DNA of 48,212 nucleotides from FEB-35 sp050263095 (GTDB lineage Bacteria > Desulfobacterota > Deferrimicrobia > Deferrimicrobiales > Deferrimicrobiaceae), in assembly GCA_050263095.1 (NCBI GenBank), contig JBLNEW010000029.1, positions 1-48,212 of the forward strand. Reading direction: 5' to 3'. The notes beneath the pieces are model-generated. The model was given only the letters and a program-made list of their open reading frames with translations, was not told the DNA's origin and ran no database searches. This document shows, piece after piece, positions 30,734-39,820 of the stretch (the first letter of the stretch is position 1; the number at the start of each line of letters is the position of its first letter). The position numbers and the translations under genes were made by a program.

Positions 30734-31789
30734 CTAGAATCCCAGGACCTTCATGACTTCGTTCATAGCGGGAGGGATGGTCACCGGGGACACAGACTGC
30801 GCGATCGCGTTGTCGGGGTCCTTGAGGCCGTGCCCTGTGAGCGTGCAGACGATCCGGTCTCCGCGCCGGAAAAACGACTCCTTCGCAGATTTTATCACAC
30901 CGGCGATGGAAGCCGCCGAGGCGGGTTCGCAAAAGATGCCTTCGGTCTCGGCGACGAGCTTGTACGCCTCCAGAATTTCGGCGTCGCTCACCATCCTGAT
31001 GATCCCTCCCGACTCGTCGCGCGCCGCCTCTGCCTGCTTCCACGACGCCGGGTTGCCGATCCGGATGGCGGTAGCGACGGTCTCGGGTTTCTCGACGGGG
31101 CGGCCCCGAACTATCGGCGCGGCCCCTTCGGCCTGCCACCCCAGCATTTTCGGCAGCCTGGCTGTCTTTCCCGCCTCGCGGTAGGCCTTGTAGCCCGCCC
31201 AGTAGGCGGTTATGTTTCCCGCGTTCCCTACGGGCAGAACGTGGTAGTCCGGAGCGTCGCCCAGCGCGTCGCAGACCTCGAACGCGGCGCTCTTCTGCCC
31301 CTCTATCCTGTAGGGGTTGAGCGAGTTGACCAGGGTAAGGGGGTACTTGTCCGAGATCTCCCTTACCAGCGTCAATGCCTGGTCGAAGTTCCCCATGATC
31401 TGGATCACCCGCGCGCCGTGGATCATGGCCTGCGACAGCTTCCCCAGGGCGATCCTGCCCTCGGGAATAAGCACGAACGCCTTCATCCCCGCGCGTGCCG
31501 CGTATGCCGCGGCCGAAGCGGAGGTGTTTCCCGTGGAGGCGCAGATCACCGAATCCGACCCGTCGGCCTTCGCCTTGGACACCGCCATCGTCATCCCGCG
31601 GTCCTTGAACGACCCGGTGGGATTCAGCCCCTCGCACTTGAGGAATATCTCCGTACCCGGGGCGATCAGTCGCGCCAGCCCGGGCGCCGGCGCCAGCGCG
31701 GTGTTGCCCTCAAGCAGCGTCACCACGCAGTCGTCCGGGACTTGCGGAAGAAAGGCGGAATATTGGCGGATGACCCCTTCCCAATGCAT
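30734..31789 (-). CDS. thrC: Threonine synthase
   Basis: A 351-residue PLP enzyme converting O-phosphohomoserine to threonine. The PLP lysine is Lys62 in NPTGSFKDRGM; the phosphate-binding GNAGN loop (PVGNAGNITAYWAGYK) and the threonine-specific ASTGNTSASAAAYAARAG are present. It is the shorter, fungal/archaeal-like form of the enzyme seen in many Gram-negatives. It begins 19 bp after hom, with AAGGAAG before the ATG. Together with hom and an upstream aminotransferase it forms the end of the threonine pathway; aspartate kinase is not in the window. Confidence 0.95.
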   Translation of the reverse strand: MHWEGVIRQYSAFLPQVPDDCVVTLLEGNTALAPAPGLARLIAPGTEIFLKCEGLNPTGSFKDRGMTMAVSKAKADGSDSVICASTGNTSASAAAYAARAGMKAFVLIPEGRIALGKLSQAMIHGARVIQIMGNFDQALTLVREISDKYPLTLVNSLNPYRIEGQKSAAFEVCDALGDAPDYHVLPVGNAGNITAYWAGYKAYREAGKTARLPKMLGWQAEGAAPIVRGRPVEKPETVATAIRIGNPASWKQAEAARDESGGIIRMVSDAEILEAYKLVAETEGIFCEPASAASIAGVIKSAKESFFRRGDRIVCTLTGHGLKDPDNAIAQSVSPVTIPPAMNEVMKVLGF

Positions 31790-31808
31790 CGCGTGGGCTT
31801 CCTTTTCG

Positions 31809-33131
31809 CTAAAGGTTGTTTTCGATCCGGATCATGCGCGTGCGGTCCAGTACGACCGGAAGGCGGTCCGTCTCCGCCAGCGCGGCGCGCATGTCGCGCT
31901 CCCTGGCGTGGTGGGTCACGATGACGATCGGCACGGCGCTTTCTTCCTTCCTCCCCTTCTGTATGACCGAGGAGATGCTTATGGAGTGCGCGCCGAGAGC
32001 GCCGGCGATCCTGGAGAGCACGCCCGGCTTGTCCACTACCTGGAAGCGCAGGTAATACTCCGACTGCACGTCCTCGAACGGGGAAATCGAAATCCTCTCG
32101 GCCGGGTCGTGCAGGAAGAAACCGCTCGGCGGGATCCTGCCCGTCCCTCCCGCGCGCAGGTTCCGGGCGATCTCGATCACGTCGCTGACCACCGCGGATG
32201 CCGTCGGACGCATGCCGGCGCCCTGCCCGTAGAACATCGCGGAGCCTATGAAGTCTCCCTTCACGTATATAGCGTTGTTGGACCCTCCGACGGTGGCCAG
32301 GAGATGGTCCGCCGGGATCATCGTCGGATGGACACGCACCTCCACGCCGTCGACTTTTTCCTTGGCGATCGCCAGCAGCTTGATCACGTATCCGAACTCC
32401 CGCGCGTAGGCTATGTCCAGCGCCGGGATGTCGCGGATCCCCTCGACGAAGATATCCTTGGGCGAGGCGTACATTCCCGTGGCGAGCCACACAAGTATCG
32501 CAAGCTTGTGCGCGGAATCGATCCCGTCCACGTCGAATGACGGGTCCGATTCGGCCAGCCCGGCTTCTTGAGCCGCGGCGAGCACTTCCGAATATCCCTT
32601 TCCTTCGTTCGCCATCCGGCTCAGGATGTAGTTGCAGGTGCCGTTTATGATCCCGTAGATCTCCCGGATCCGGTTCGCAGCGAGCCCTTCGCGCATCGCG
32701 CGTATGATCGGGATCCCTCCACCCACGCTCGCCTCGAATCCCATGTCCACGCCTGCGGCGATCGCCGCCTTGCAGATCTCCGGGCCGTGCTCCGCCAGGA
32801 GCGCCTTGTTCGCCGTCACGACGGACTTGCCGTTGCGGATCGCCTCCAGGATGTAGTCCTTCGCGGCCCCGGTTCCGCCTACCAGCTCGATCACGATCTG
32901 GACGTCAGGGTCCCTTGCAACGCGAAACCCGTCGGTCGTAAGCGTCCCCTCGGGCACAGGCACCCCGCGGTCCCTGTTGATGTCGAGATCGGCGATCCCG
33001 CGAATGCGGATGGGGACGCCCACCCGCCGGCGAAGCAACTCCGCGCTTTCCTGGAGCAGCTTCACGGTCCCGGACCCTACGGTCCCGAACCCGACGATGC
33101 CTACGCCGATTTCCTTCGGCCTGTCTCTCAT
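31809..33131 (-). CDS. hom: Homoserine dehydrogenase with ACT domain
   Basis: A 440-residue enzyme reducing aspartate-4-semialdehyde to homoserine. The NAD(P) motif is GIVGFGTVGSGTV (Gly14-x-Gly16-x2-Gly19). The dehydrogenase body contains TANKALLAEHG, EASVGGGIPII and NGTCNYILSRM, the conserved KLAILV segment, and GMYASPKDIFVEGI. Residues about 355-435 form an ACT regulatory domain (LRFQVVDKPGVLSRIAGALGAHSISI), implying feedback inhibition, most likely by threonine. Its ATG overlaps the stop of the aminotransferase by 4 bp (ATGA), so the two are translationally coupled. The monofunctional form lacks an aspartokinase domain. Confidence 0.96.
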   Translation of the reverse strand: MRDRPKEIGVGIVGFGTVGSGTVKLLQESAELLRRRVGVPIRIRGIADLDINRDRGVPVPEGTLTTDGFRVARDPDVQIVIELVGGTGAAKDYILEAIRNGKSVVTANKALLAEHGPEICKAAIAAGVDMGFEASVGGGIPIIRAMREGLAANRIREIYGIINGTCNYILSRMANEGKGYSEVLAAAQEAGLAESDPSFDVDGIDSAHKLAILVWLATGMYASPKDIFVEGIRDIPALDIAYAREFGYVIKLLAIAKEKVDGVEVRVHPTMIPADHLLATVGGSNNAIYVKGDFIGSAMFYGQGAGMRPTASAVVSDVIEIARNLRAGGTGRIPPSGFFLHDPAERISISPFEDVQSEYYLRFQVVDKPGVLSRIAGALGAHSISISSVIQKGRKEESAVPIVIVTHHARERDMRAALAETDRLPVVLDRTRMIRIENNL

Positions 33132-34333
33132 TTCAACCTGACCTTCGCCTGTGCGGGAGCTTGCTGGAGGAGGGCCTTCACTCCGCGCACCGCCTGCCTT
33201 ATCCTGTGCTCGTTCTCCACGAGGGCGAAGCGTACGAATCCCTCCCCGTGCTCTCCGAAGCCTACGCCGGGCGATACCGCGACCTTTGCCTTGGTCAGCA
33301 GGAGCTTGGAGAATTCAAGCGACCCAAGCGGTGCAAATGCCTCCGGGAGGGGCGCCCAGACGAACATCGTACCCTTCGGCTTCGGGAATTCCCAGCCGAT
33401 GCGCGCAAAGCCGTCCACCAGGCAGTCGCGCCTTTTCCTGTAGATCTCGACGGCCTCGTCCACGACGCGATGGGGCCCGTTCAATGCCACGGTGGAGGCT
33501 ATCTGGATCGCCTGGAACATGCCGTAATCGAGGTAGCTTTTAAGCCTCGTCAGCGCGGACACCATCCGCTTGTTGCCGACCACGAACCCTACCCGCCAGC
33601 CGGGCATGGAATACCCCTTCGACATCGAGTACATTTCCACCGCGACGTCCTTTGCTCCGGGGACCTGGAGTATGGAAGGCGCCTTGTACCCGTCGAACAC
33701 GAGGTCGGCGTAGGCGAGGTCGTGGACCACGAGCATCTCGTGCTCCTTGGCGAAGGCGACCACGCGCCTGAAGAACTGAAGATCCACCACCTCGGTCGTC
33801 GGGTTGTGCGGGAACGATATGATCATCACCTTCGGCTTTGGCCACAGGGTCTTCATCGCCCGCTGCGCCCGGTCCATGAAATCGCCCTCCCCGCTCGTGA
33901 GCGAGATGGAGCGCACGTCCGCGCCCGCGATGACCACCGAATACGCGTGAATCGGATAGGTGGGGTTCGGCACCATCGCGATGTCGCCGGGGCCCATTAT
34001 CGCCAGCATCAGGTGGGAAATCCCCTCCTTGGCGCCTATGGTGGCGATCGCTTCGGTATCCGGGTCGAGGTCGACGTCGTACTTCCGTTTGTACCAGGCG
34101 CAGATAGCCTGCCGCAGCTTGGGTATTCCGCGCGACAGGGAGTACCTGTGATTGCGGGGGTTCTTCGCCGCCTCTATGAGCTTGTCCACGATATGCTTGG
34201 GAGTCGGCAGGTCGGGGTTCCCCATGCCGAGGTCGATGACGTCTTCCCCGGCGCGGCGCATTTTCGATTTCAGCTCGGTCACCACCGCGAAGACGTACGG
34301 CGGCAGCCGCTTGATACGTGGGAACTCTTCCAT
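33128..34333 (-). CDS. alaC: Alanine-type aminotransferase (AlaC-like, class I)
   Basis: A 401-residue PLP-dependent class I/II aminotransferase. The N-terminal EEFPRIKRLPPYVFA and DLGMGNPDLPTPKHIV are typical of AlaC (YfdZ), the glutamate-pyruvate aminotransferase of many Proteobacteria. The PLP site has Asp205/Tyr208 (HDLAYAD) and the Schiff-base Lys239 in SMSKGYSMPGWRVGF; Arg374-like binding is in the GEGFVRFALVENEHRIRQA end. It is the first gene after a clear promoter (34392-34364) and overlaps hom by 4 bp. Coupled to hom and thrC, it may balance alanine or glutamate with the aspartate family, but a role in aspartate-family transamination (aspartate aminotransferase activity) cannot be ruled out. 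Ribosome site GGGAGAAG. Confidence 0.85.
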   Translation of the reverse strand: MEEFPRIKRLPPYVFAVVTELKSKMRRAGEDVIDLGMGNPDLPTPKHIVDKLIEAAKNPRNHRYSLSRGIPKLRQAICAWYKRKYDVDLDPDTEAIATIGAKEGISHLMLAIMGPGDIAMVPNPTYPIHAYSVVIAGADVRSISLTSGEGDFMDRAQRAMKTLWPKPKVMIISFPHNPTTEVVDLQFFRRVVAFAKEHEMLVVHDLAYADLVFDGYKAPSILQVPGAKDVAVEMYSMSKGYSMPGWRVGFVVGNKRMVSALTRLKSYLDYGMFQAIQIASTVALNGPHRVVDEAVEIYRKRRDCLVDGFARIGWEFPKPKGTMFVWAPLPEAFAPLGSLEFSKLLLTKAKVAVSPGVGFGEHGEGFVRFALVENEHRIRQAVRGVKALLQQAPAQAKVRLK

Positions 34334-34363
34334 TGGGCTTCTCCCGGAAAGTTTAAAGAAGAT

Positions 34364-34392
34364 ATGCTAATGAATCGCGGCGTTTAAGTCAA
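34364..34392 (-). promoter_or_regulatory. Sigma70-type promoter of the alaC-hom-thrC operon
   Basis: On the minus strand TTGACT (34392-34387) is separated by 17 bp from TAGCAT (34369-34364). This gives a predicted start near 34357 and a 24-nt leader before the alaC ATG. It sits in the 138-bp gap downstream of recG. The same gap holds a 13-bp tandem repeat and a GC-rich hairpin but no clear terminator, so recG read-through into the amino-acid operon is possible. Confidence 0.6.
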
Positions 34393-34442
34393 TTTCGGCC
34401 CGCCGGGCGCATCCGCTGCGCCGGACCTGCCATCGGCGCTTC

Positions 34443-34470
34443 GCGCCTTCCGTGCGGGCGCCTTCCGTGC
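34443..34470. repeat. Tandem 13-bp direct repeat after recG, followed by a GC-rich hairpin
   Basis: GCGCCTTCCGTGC occurs at 34443-34455 and again at 34458-34470, separated by 2 bp, immediately after the recG stop. Next to it GGCGC-TTC-GCGCC (34435-34447) can form a tight stem. On the minus strand there is no U-run after the hairpin, so a classical terminator is not evident, though the structure may act as a Rho-independent-like pause or mRNA 3' end. Confidence 0.5.
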
Positions 34471-34471
34471 C

Positions 34472-36556
34472 CTATCCGACAGTGGGGGCGGCGGCCTCCT
34501 TGGAGGCGATCCAGCGGGCAAGCGCGGCGTGTTCCGGGTGGGTAAGGCCGGGGTCGCGCGCAATGAGCTCGCCGGCAATCTCCCGGGAGCGTGAAAGCAT
34601 CCGTGCGTCGCGGACTATGTCGGAGAAGACGAGGTCGGGGATGCCGGACTGCCGCACGCCGGCGAAGTCGCCCGGACCCCGGATTTTGAGGTCCTCCTCC
34701 GCGATCCGGAATCCGTCCGTAGTCCTTTCCATCACCGACAGGCGCGCGAAGGCGTCCTCTCCCTGCGGCCCCTCGACGAACAGGAAGCAGGCGGAGGGCC
34801 TGCTGCCGCGCCCGACCCTTCCGCGAAGCTGGTGGAGCTGGGAGAGCCCGAACCTCTCCGCGTGCTCTATCATCATCACGGTCGCTTCGGGCACGTCGAT
34901 CCCCACCTCCACGACCGTGGTGGAGACCAGGATCCTTATCTCCCCATCCTGGAACCGGCGCATGACGGCGTCCTTCTCGTCGGCCTTCATCCTTCCGTGA
35001 AGCAGGCCCACGCCCATTTCCGGGAACGCCTCCCGGACTCGCTCGGCGGTGCGGGTGGCGTCCCGAAGCGTCATTTTTTCCGATTCCTCCACCAGCGGCA
35101 GGACGATGTAGACCCTGCCCCCTTCCGCCAGTTCCTTGCGCACCCTTGCCCAGGCCGCTTTCCTGTTTTCCTCCCCTACCACCTTCGTCTCGACCGCGGT
35201 CCTTCCCGGGGGCATCTCGTCGATGACCGAAACATCCAGGTCGCCGTACAGCGTCATTGCGAGCGTCCGCGGGATCGGAGTGGCTGTCATGACGAGCAGG
35301 TGAGGCGCCGTCTTCGCCTTTCCGCGCAGCGCCGCTCTCTGCAGCACGCCGAACCTGTGCTGCTCGTCCACTATGCCCAGCCCCAGCCGCTGGAATTCGA
35401 CCCCTTCCTGGATGATGGCGTGCGTCCCGATGACGATATGCGCCTCCCCCTCCCTGATCTCCTTCCGAAGCGCCTCCCGCTTCTTCCCCGTCATGAATGA
35501 AGTGAGCAGGACGATTCGGACCGGGAGTCCGCCGCAAAGCGACAGAAACCGGCGGAAGTGCTGCTCGGCGAGGATCTCGGTGGGCGCCATGAGCGCAGTC
35601 TGCGCCCCCTTCCTCCAGGCGACCAGCGCCGCTATCCATGCCACGATCGTCTTGCCGCTTCCAACGTCCCCCTGGAGGAGCCTGTGCATCGGGTGAGGAT
35701 TGGACAGATCCTTTAGTATTTCGTTCACAACCCGTCGTTGCGCGTTCGTAAGCGCGAACGGAAGCCTGCGCTTGATCTCGTCGACGATCTCCTTGTCCCA
35801 ATGCAGGGGGACGGCCGCTTCCTTCATCACCCCCGCCCGCCTCCTGGCCAGCGTCCATTGTATGTAGAACAGCTCCCCGAATATGAGCCGCTGCTGCGCG
35901 GGCGACGCGAAGGAAAGAAGCTTTTCCGCATCGGCGCCCGGAGGAGGAAAATGCAGGATCGACAGCGACTCGTGGATCGGGGGGACGCCCGCTTCCTCGA
36001 GCATCCACTTCGGGAAGAACTCCTTGACCGTCGAGGCGTGGTGCCGGACCACCTCCCACTGGATCCTGCGCAGGACGCGCGGGGGGATCCCTTCAACTTC
36101 GGGGTAAACGGGAACAATCCGGCCGATGTGCGCCGGGTCCTGCTCCTCCGCCTTCCCCAGTATCTCGGGGTGATGCATTTCCGGCTGGAACTGGAAAAAC
36201 CGCACCGTCCCGCACAGGATGGCCGTCTCTCCGACCTTGAACCTCTCTTTAAGCGACGGGTGGTAATGGAACCACTTTGCCGAAAGGCGGCCGGAGCCGT
36301 CCGAGATGACGACTTCGAATACCTTCGGCCCGCCGAACCCGCGATGGCCCCCGTGCACCCCCGTGACGGTTCCCTTGACCGGCACCGTCATGCCGGGCTT
36401 GAGCGCGCGGATCGGGATCACGTGCCTCCGGTCCTCGTACCCTTTCGGGAAGAAAAACAGGGCGTCCTGGGGGGTTCGTATCCCGCGGGCTTCCAGCCTC
36501 TCCGCAATCCTGGGGCCCACTCCCTTTACGAACTGGATGGAGGGGGCGTCGGTCAC
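34472..36556 (-). CDS. recG: ATP-dependent DNA helicase RecG
   Basis: RecG remodels stalled replication forks and Holliday junctions. The 694-residue protein has the wedge/OB domain (about 50-155: PVKGTVTGVHGG, YHPSLKERFKVGE), Walker A GDVGSGKT (296-303), the DEQH Walker B box in GLGIVDEQHRFG, the TATPIPRT motif III, STTVVEVGIDVPEATVM and QLHQLRGRVGRG (motifs V-VI), and the C-terminal TRG region with GPGDFAGVRQSG. Length matches the E. coli enzyme (693). The start is GTG at 36556, 6 bp after the carB stop, with no strong ribosome site, so it may depend on coupling. It appears to be the last gene of the pyr transcript. Confidence 0.96.
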   Translation of the reverse strand: MTDAPSIQFVKGVGPRIAERLEARGIRTPQDALFFFPKGYEDRRHVIPIRALKPGMTVPVKGTVTGVHGGHRGFGGPKVFEVVISDGSGRLSAKWFHYHPSLKERFKVGETAILCGTVRFFQFQPEMHHPEILGKAEEQDPAHIGRIVPVYPEVEGIPPRVLRRIQWEVVRHHASTVKEFFPKWMLEEAGVPPIHESLSILHFPPPGADAEKLLSFASPAQQRLIFGELFYIQWTLARRRAGVMKEAAVPLHWDKEIVDEIKRRLPFALTNAQRRVVNEILKDLSNPHPMHRLLQGDVGSGKTIVAWIAALVAWRKGAQTALMAPTEILAEQHFRRFLSLCGGLPVRIVLLTSFMTGKKREALRKEIREGEAHIVIGTHAIIQEGVEFQRLGLGIVDEQHRFGVLQRAALRGKAKTAPHLLVMTATPIPRTLAMTLYGDLDVSVIDEMPPGRTAVETKVVGEENRKAAWARVRKELAEGGRVYIVLPLVEESEKMTLRDATRTAERVREAFPEMGVGLLHGRMKADEKDAVMRRFQDGEIRILVSTTVVEVGIDVPEATVMMIEHAERFGLSQLHQLRGRVGRGSRPSACFLFVEGPQGEDAFARLSVMERTTDGFRIAEEDLKIRGPGDFAGVRQSGIPDLVFSDIVRDARMLSRSREIAGELIARDPGLTHPEHAALARWIASKEAAAPTVG

Positions 36557-36562
36557 GGGCGC

Positions 36563-39500
36563 TTATCGTCCGTGGTACTCTTGGAGGCTCCGGACGGACA
36601 AGTCCTCCCGGATGAGGTGGGTTATGGCATGCGCCACCGCGCGCGCCGCGGCGAGCGTCGTGAAGTAAGGTATGTTGTAGACGAGCGCAGTGCGCCTGAT
36701 GTAGAACGAGTCGGCCTTCGACTGCGCGCCCAGCGGAGTGTTGATCACAAGCGCGATGTCCCCGTTCTTTATCAGGTCGGCGACGTGGGGTCGCCCTTCG
36801 TTGACCTTCAGGACGGTTTCCGCCGGAATCCCGTTCCTCGTCATGAATTCGGCGGTCCCGCCCGTCGCGATGATGAGGAATCCGGCTTCGTGCAGCATCC
36901 TCGCCGTCGGAAGAACTCCGTTCTTGTCCTCGTCCCGCACGCTTATGAACGCCTTTCCGCTTCGCGGAAGCATCATCCCCGCGGCGATCTGCGCCTTGGC
37001 GAACGCTTTTCCGAAGTTGCTGTCGATCCCCATCACTTCGCCGGTCGATTTCATCTCTGGCCCCAGGATCGTGTCCACGTCGGGGAACTTGATGAATGGG
37101 AACACCGCCTCCTTGACGCTTATGTGCTTCGGGGTCACGTCTTCCGTGAACCCAAGGGCAGCGAGTTTCCTCCCGGCCATGACCTTCGCCGCGAGCTTGG
37201 CAAGCGGCACCCCGATCGCCTTGCTGACGAACGGTATGGTGCGCGAGGCGCGCGGGTTCACTTCCAGAATGTAAATCTCGCCCTTCTGGATGGCGAACTG
37301 GACGTTCATAAGGCCTACGACCCCGAGCTCCTTCGCAAGAGCCTTCGTCTGCCTCGCGATCTCACTCACAGTCTCCCCGGAGATGGAGTGCGCGGGCAGC
37401 GAACAGGCCGAATCCCCGGAATGGACCCCGGCCTCCTCTATGTGCTCCATGACCCCGCCGATGACAACCGTGTCCCCGTCAGCAATCGCGTCGACGTCTA
37501 TCTCGATGGCGTCCTCCAGGAACTTGTCTATCAGGACCGGCCGCTCTTCAGAAGCCTGCACCGCGTGGGTCAGGTATTTCCGCAATCCCTCCTCGTCGTG
37601 GACGATCTCCATGGCGCGGCCGCCCAGCACGTACGACGGGCGCAGAAGGACCGGATACCCGATCCGCGATGCGATACCCACGGCCTCCCCGGTCGAGCGG
37701 GCGATCCCGTTCGGGGGCTGGCGCAGGCCAAGCAGGTCCAGCAGTTCCTTGAATCTCTCCCTGTCCTCGGCCCGGTCTATGCTGTCCGGCGAGGTGCCAA
37801 GGATTTGCACTCCTTCCTTCTCCAGAGGTACCGCGAGCTTTAAGGGGGTCTGCCCCCCGAACTGGACGATGATCCCTTCCGGCTTCTCCTCCTCTATGAT
37901 CGCGAGGACGTCCTCCTTGGTCAGCGGCTCGAAGTAAAGGCGGTCCGAAGTGTCGTAATCGGTGGAGACGGTCTCGGGGTTGCAGTTGACCATGATCGTT
38001 TCGAATCCCTCCTCGCGGAGCGCGAAAGAGCCGTGCACGCAGCAGTAGTCGAACTCTATCCCCTGCCCGATCCGGTTGGGTCCTCCCCCGAGGATTACGA
38101 TCTTCCTCCTGCCGGTGGGTCGAGCCTCGTCCTGCGCGTCGTAGGAGGAATAAAGGTAAGGAGTATACGCCTCGAACTCCGCGCCGCACGTGTCGACCCT
38201 CTTGAATGCCGGGACTATGCCGGCGCGCCGTCGGATCTCCCTGACCGCGTCTTCTCCGATGCCCGTAAGTTTCCCGATCCTGCGGTCGGAAAACCCGAAC
38301 GACTTGGCGCGGGACAGGAGCGAAGCCGCGTCTTCGGAAAGTTCGGCCCCTCCGGCCGACGCGCGAAGCCCCGCCGCTCCTCCGCGGATCGCTTCCTCCG
38401 CCGCGATGATCTGCCGGATGTTCTCGAGGAACCAGGCGTCGATCCCGGTTATCCGGTTGATCTCCTCTATCTTCCAGCCCTCTCTGATCGCCTCCCCGAT
38501 GAAGGGCAGACGCAGGGAATTCGGCTTTCGAAGCTTCTCATCGATTATTTTCCATCGTGCGGAGGATCCGGTAGGGCCGGCCGGAAGCACCTCTTCGAAA
38601 CCGTAAACGCCGATCTCCAGCGAGCGCATCGCCTTCTGGAGAGACTCCTTGAAGGTGCGCCCGATCGCCATGACCTCTCCCACCGACTTCATCTGCGTGC
38701 CAAGGAGGTCCTGCGTCTGCGGGAACTTCTCGAACGTGAAACGCGGGATCTTGGTCACGACGTAGTCGATCGTCGGCTCGAAGGAGGCGGGCGTCTCGCG
38801 CGTGATGTCGTTGCGTATCTCGTCGAGGGAATATCCGACGGCCAGCTTCGCGGCGATCTTGGCGATCGGGAACCCGGTCGCCTTGGAGGCGAGCGCCGAG
38901 GAGCGGGACACGCGCGGGTTCATCTCGATCACCACCATCTCCCCCGTGTCCGGATGTACGGCGAACTGGATGTTGCTTCCTCCCGTATCGACGCCGATCT
39001 CCCGGATTATGCGTATCGCCGCGTTTCGCATGAGCTGGTATTCCTTGTCGGTCAGCGTCTGCGCAGGGGCCACGGTGATGGAGTCGCCCGTGTGCACTCC
39101 CATCGGATCGAGGTTCTCGATCGAGCAGATGATGACCACGTTGTCCTTCAAGTCCCGCATCACCTCCAGCTCGAATTCCTTCCATCCGATCACGGACTGT
39201 TCGACAAGGACCGTCCTTTTCGGAGAAGCGTCAAGGGCCCAGCGGATCGCCTCCTCGTATTCCTCGCGGTTGTAAGCGATCCCGGCGCCCGTCCCCCCGA
39301 GGGTGAACGAGGGCCGGATGATCGCCGGATATCCGATCTCCGGGATGACCTTGAGCGCCTCGTCCAGCGATTTGACGTATCCCGACCGGGGGACGACCAG
39401 GCCCAGTTTCGACATGGCCTTCCGGAACTGGTCCCTGTCCTCGGCCTTCTGGATCGCCTCGAAGTTCGCGCCGATCAGCTCCACGCCGTATTTCTGCAGG

Positions 39501-39820
39501 ATCCCCAGTTCGTGAAGGGACACGGCGATGTTCAGCCCCGTCTGCCCGCCTATAGTGGGCAGCAGGGCGTCCGGCCGCTCCCGCTCGACGATCTTTCCGA
39601 CCATCTCCGGGGTGATCGGCTCGATGTAGGTCCGGTCGGCGAATTCCATGTCGGTCATGATCGTCGCAGGGTTGCTGTTGACCAGCACGACCGTGTACCC
39701 TTCCTCCTTGAGTGCCTTGCACGCCTGCGTCCCGGAATAGTCGAACTCGCAGGCCTGTCCGATGATGATGGGCCCGGAGCCGATCAGCATGATCTTCCGT
39801 ATGTCCGTCCTCTTCGGCAC
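36563..39820 (-). CDS. carB: Carbamoyl-phosphate synthase large subunit
   Basis: A 1085-residue large subunit, in line with the family (about 1073). It has two ATP-grasp halves: the first starts KIMLIGSGPIIIGQACEFDYSG and the second KIVILGGGPNRIGQGIEFDYCC. Each half is followed by its own ATP-binding loops (HTGDSITVAPAQTL and HSGDSACSLPAHSI). A C-terminal MGS-like allosteric domain (about 945-1085: LPTARMLHEAGFLIIATGGTAEFM) binds effectors such as UMP or ornithine. It makes carbamoyl phosphate from bicarbonate, ATP and ammonia delivered by CarA. The start is GTG at 39820, with AGGAGA upstream, overlapping the TAG of the radical SAM gene by one base. It is separated from carA only by that gene. 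Confidence 0.97.
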   Translation of the reverse strand: MPKRTDIRKIMLIGSGPIIIGQACEFDYSGTQACKALKEEGYTVVLVNSNPATIMTDMEFADRTYIEPITPEMVGKIVERERPDALLPTIGGQTGLNIAVSLHELGILQKYGVELIGANFEAIQKAEDRDQFRKAMSKLGLVVPRSGYVKSLDEALKVIPEIGYPAIIRPSFTLGGTGAGIAYNREEYEEAIRWALDASPKRTVLVEQSVIGWKEFELEVMRDLKDNVVIICSIENLDPMGVHTGDSITVAPAQTLTDKEYQLMRNAAIRIIREIGVDTGGSNIQFAVHPDTGEMVVIEMNPRVSRSSALASKATGFPIAKIAAKLAVGYSLDEIRNDITRETPASFEPTIDYVVTKIPRFTFEKFPQTQDLLGTQMKSVGEVMAIGRTFKESLQKAMRSLEIGVYGFEEVLPAGPTGSSARWKIIDEKLRKPNSLRLPFIGEAIREGWKIEEINRITGIDAWFLENIRQIIAAEEAIRGGAAGLRASAGGAELSEDAASLLSRAKSFGFSDRRIGKLTGIGEDAVREIRRRAGIVPAFKRVDTCGAEFEAYTPYLYSSYDAQDEARPTGRRKIVILGGGPNRIGQGIEFDYCCVHGSFALREEGFETIMVNCNPETVSTDYDTSDRLYFEPLTKEDVLAIIEEEKPEGIIVQFGGQTPLKLAVPLEKEGVQILGTSPDSIDRAEDRERFKELLDLLGLRQPPNGIARSTGEAVGIASRIGYPVLLRPSYVLGGRAMEIVHDEEGLRKYLTHAVQASEERPVLIDKFLEDAIEIDVDAIADGDTVVIGGVMEHIEEAGVHSGDSACSLPAHSISGETVSEIARQTKALAKELGVVGLMNVQFAIQKGEIYILEVNPRASRTIPFVSKAIGVPLAKLAAKVMAGRKLAALGFTEDVTPKHISVKEAVFPFIKFPDVDTILGPEMKSTGEVMGIDSNFGKAFAKAQIAAGMMLPRSGKAFISVRDEDKNGVLPTARMLHEAGFLIIATGGTAEFMTRNGIPAETVLKVNEGRPHVADLIKNGDIALVINTPLGAQSKADSFYIRRTALVYNIPYFTTLAAARAVAHAITHLIREDLSVRSLQEYHGR

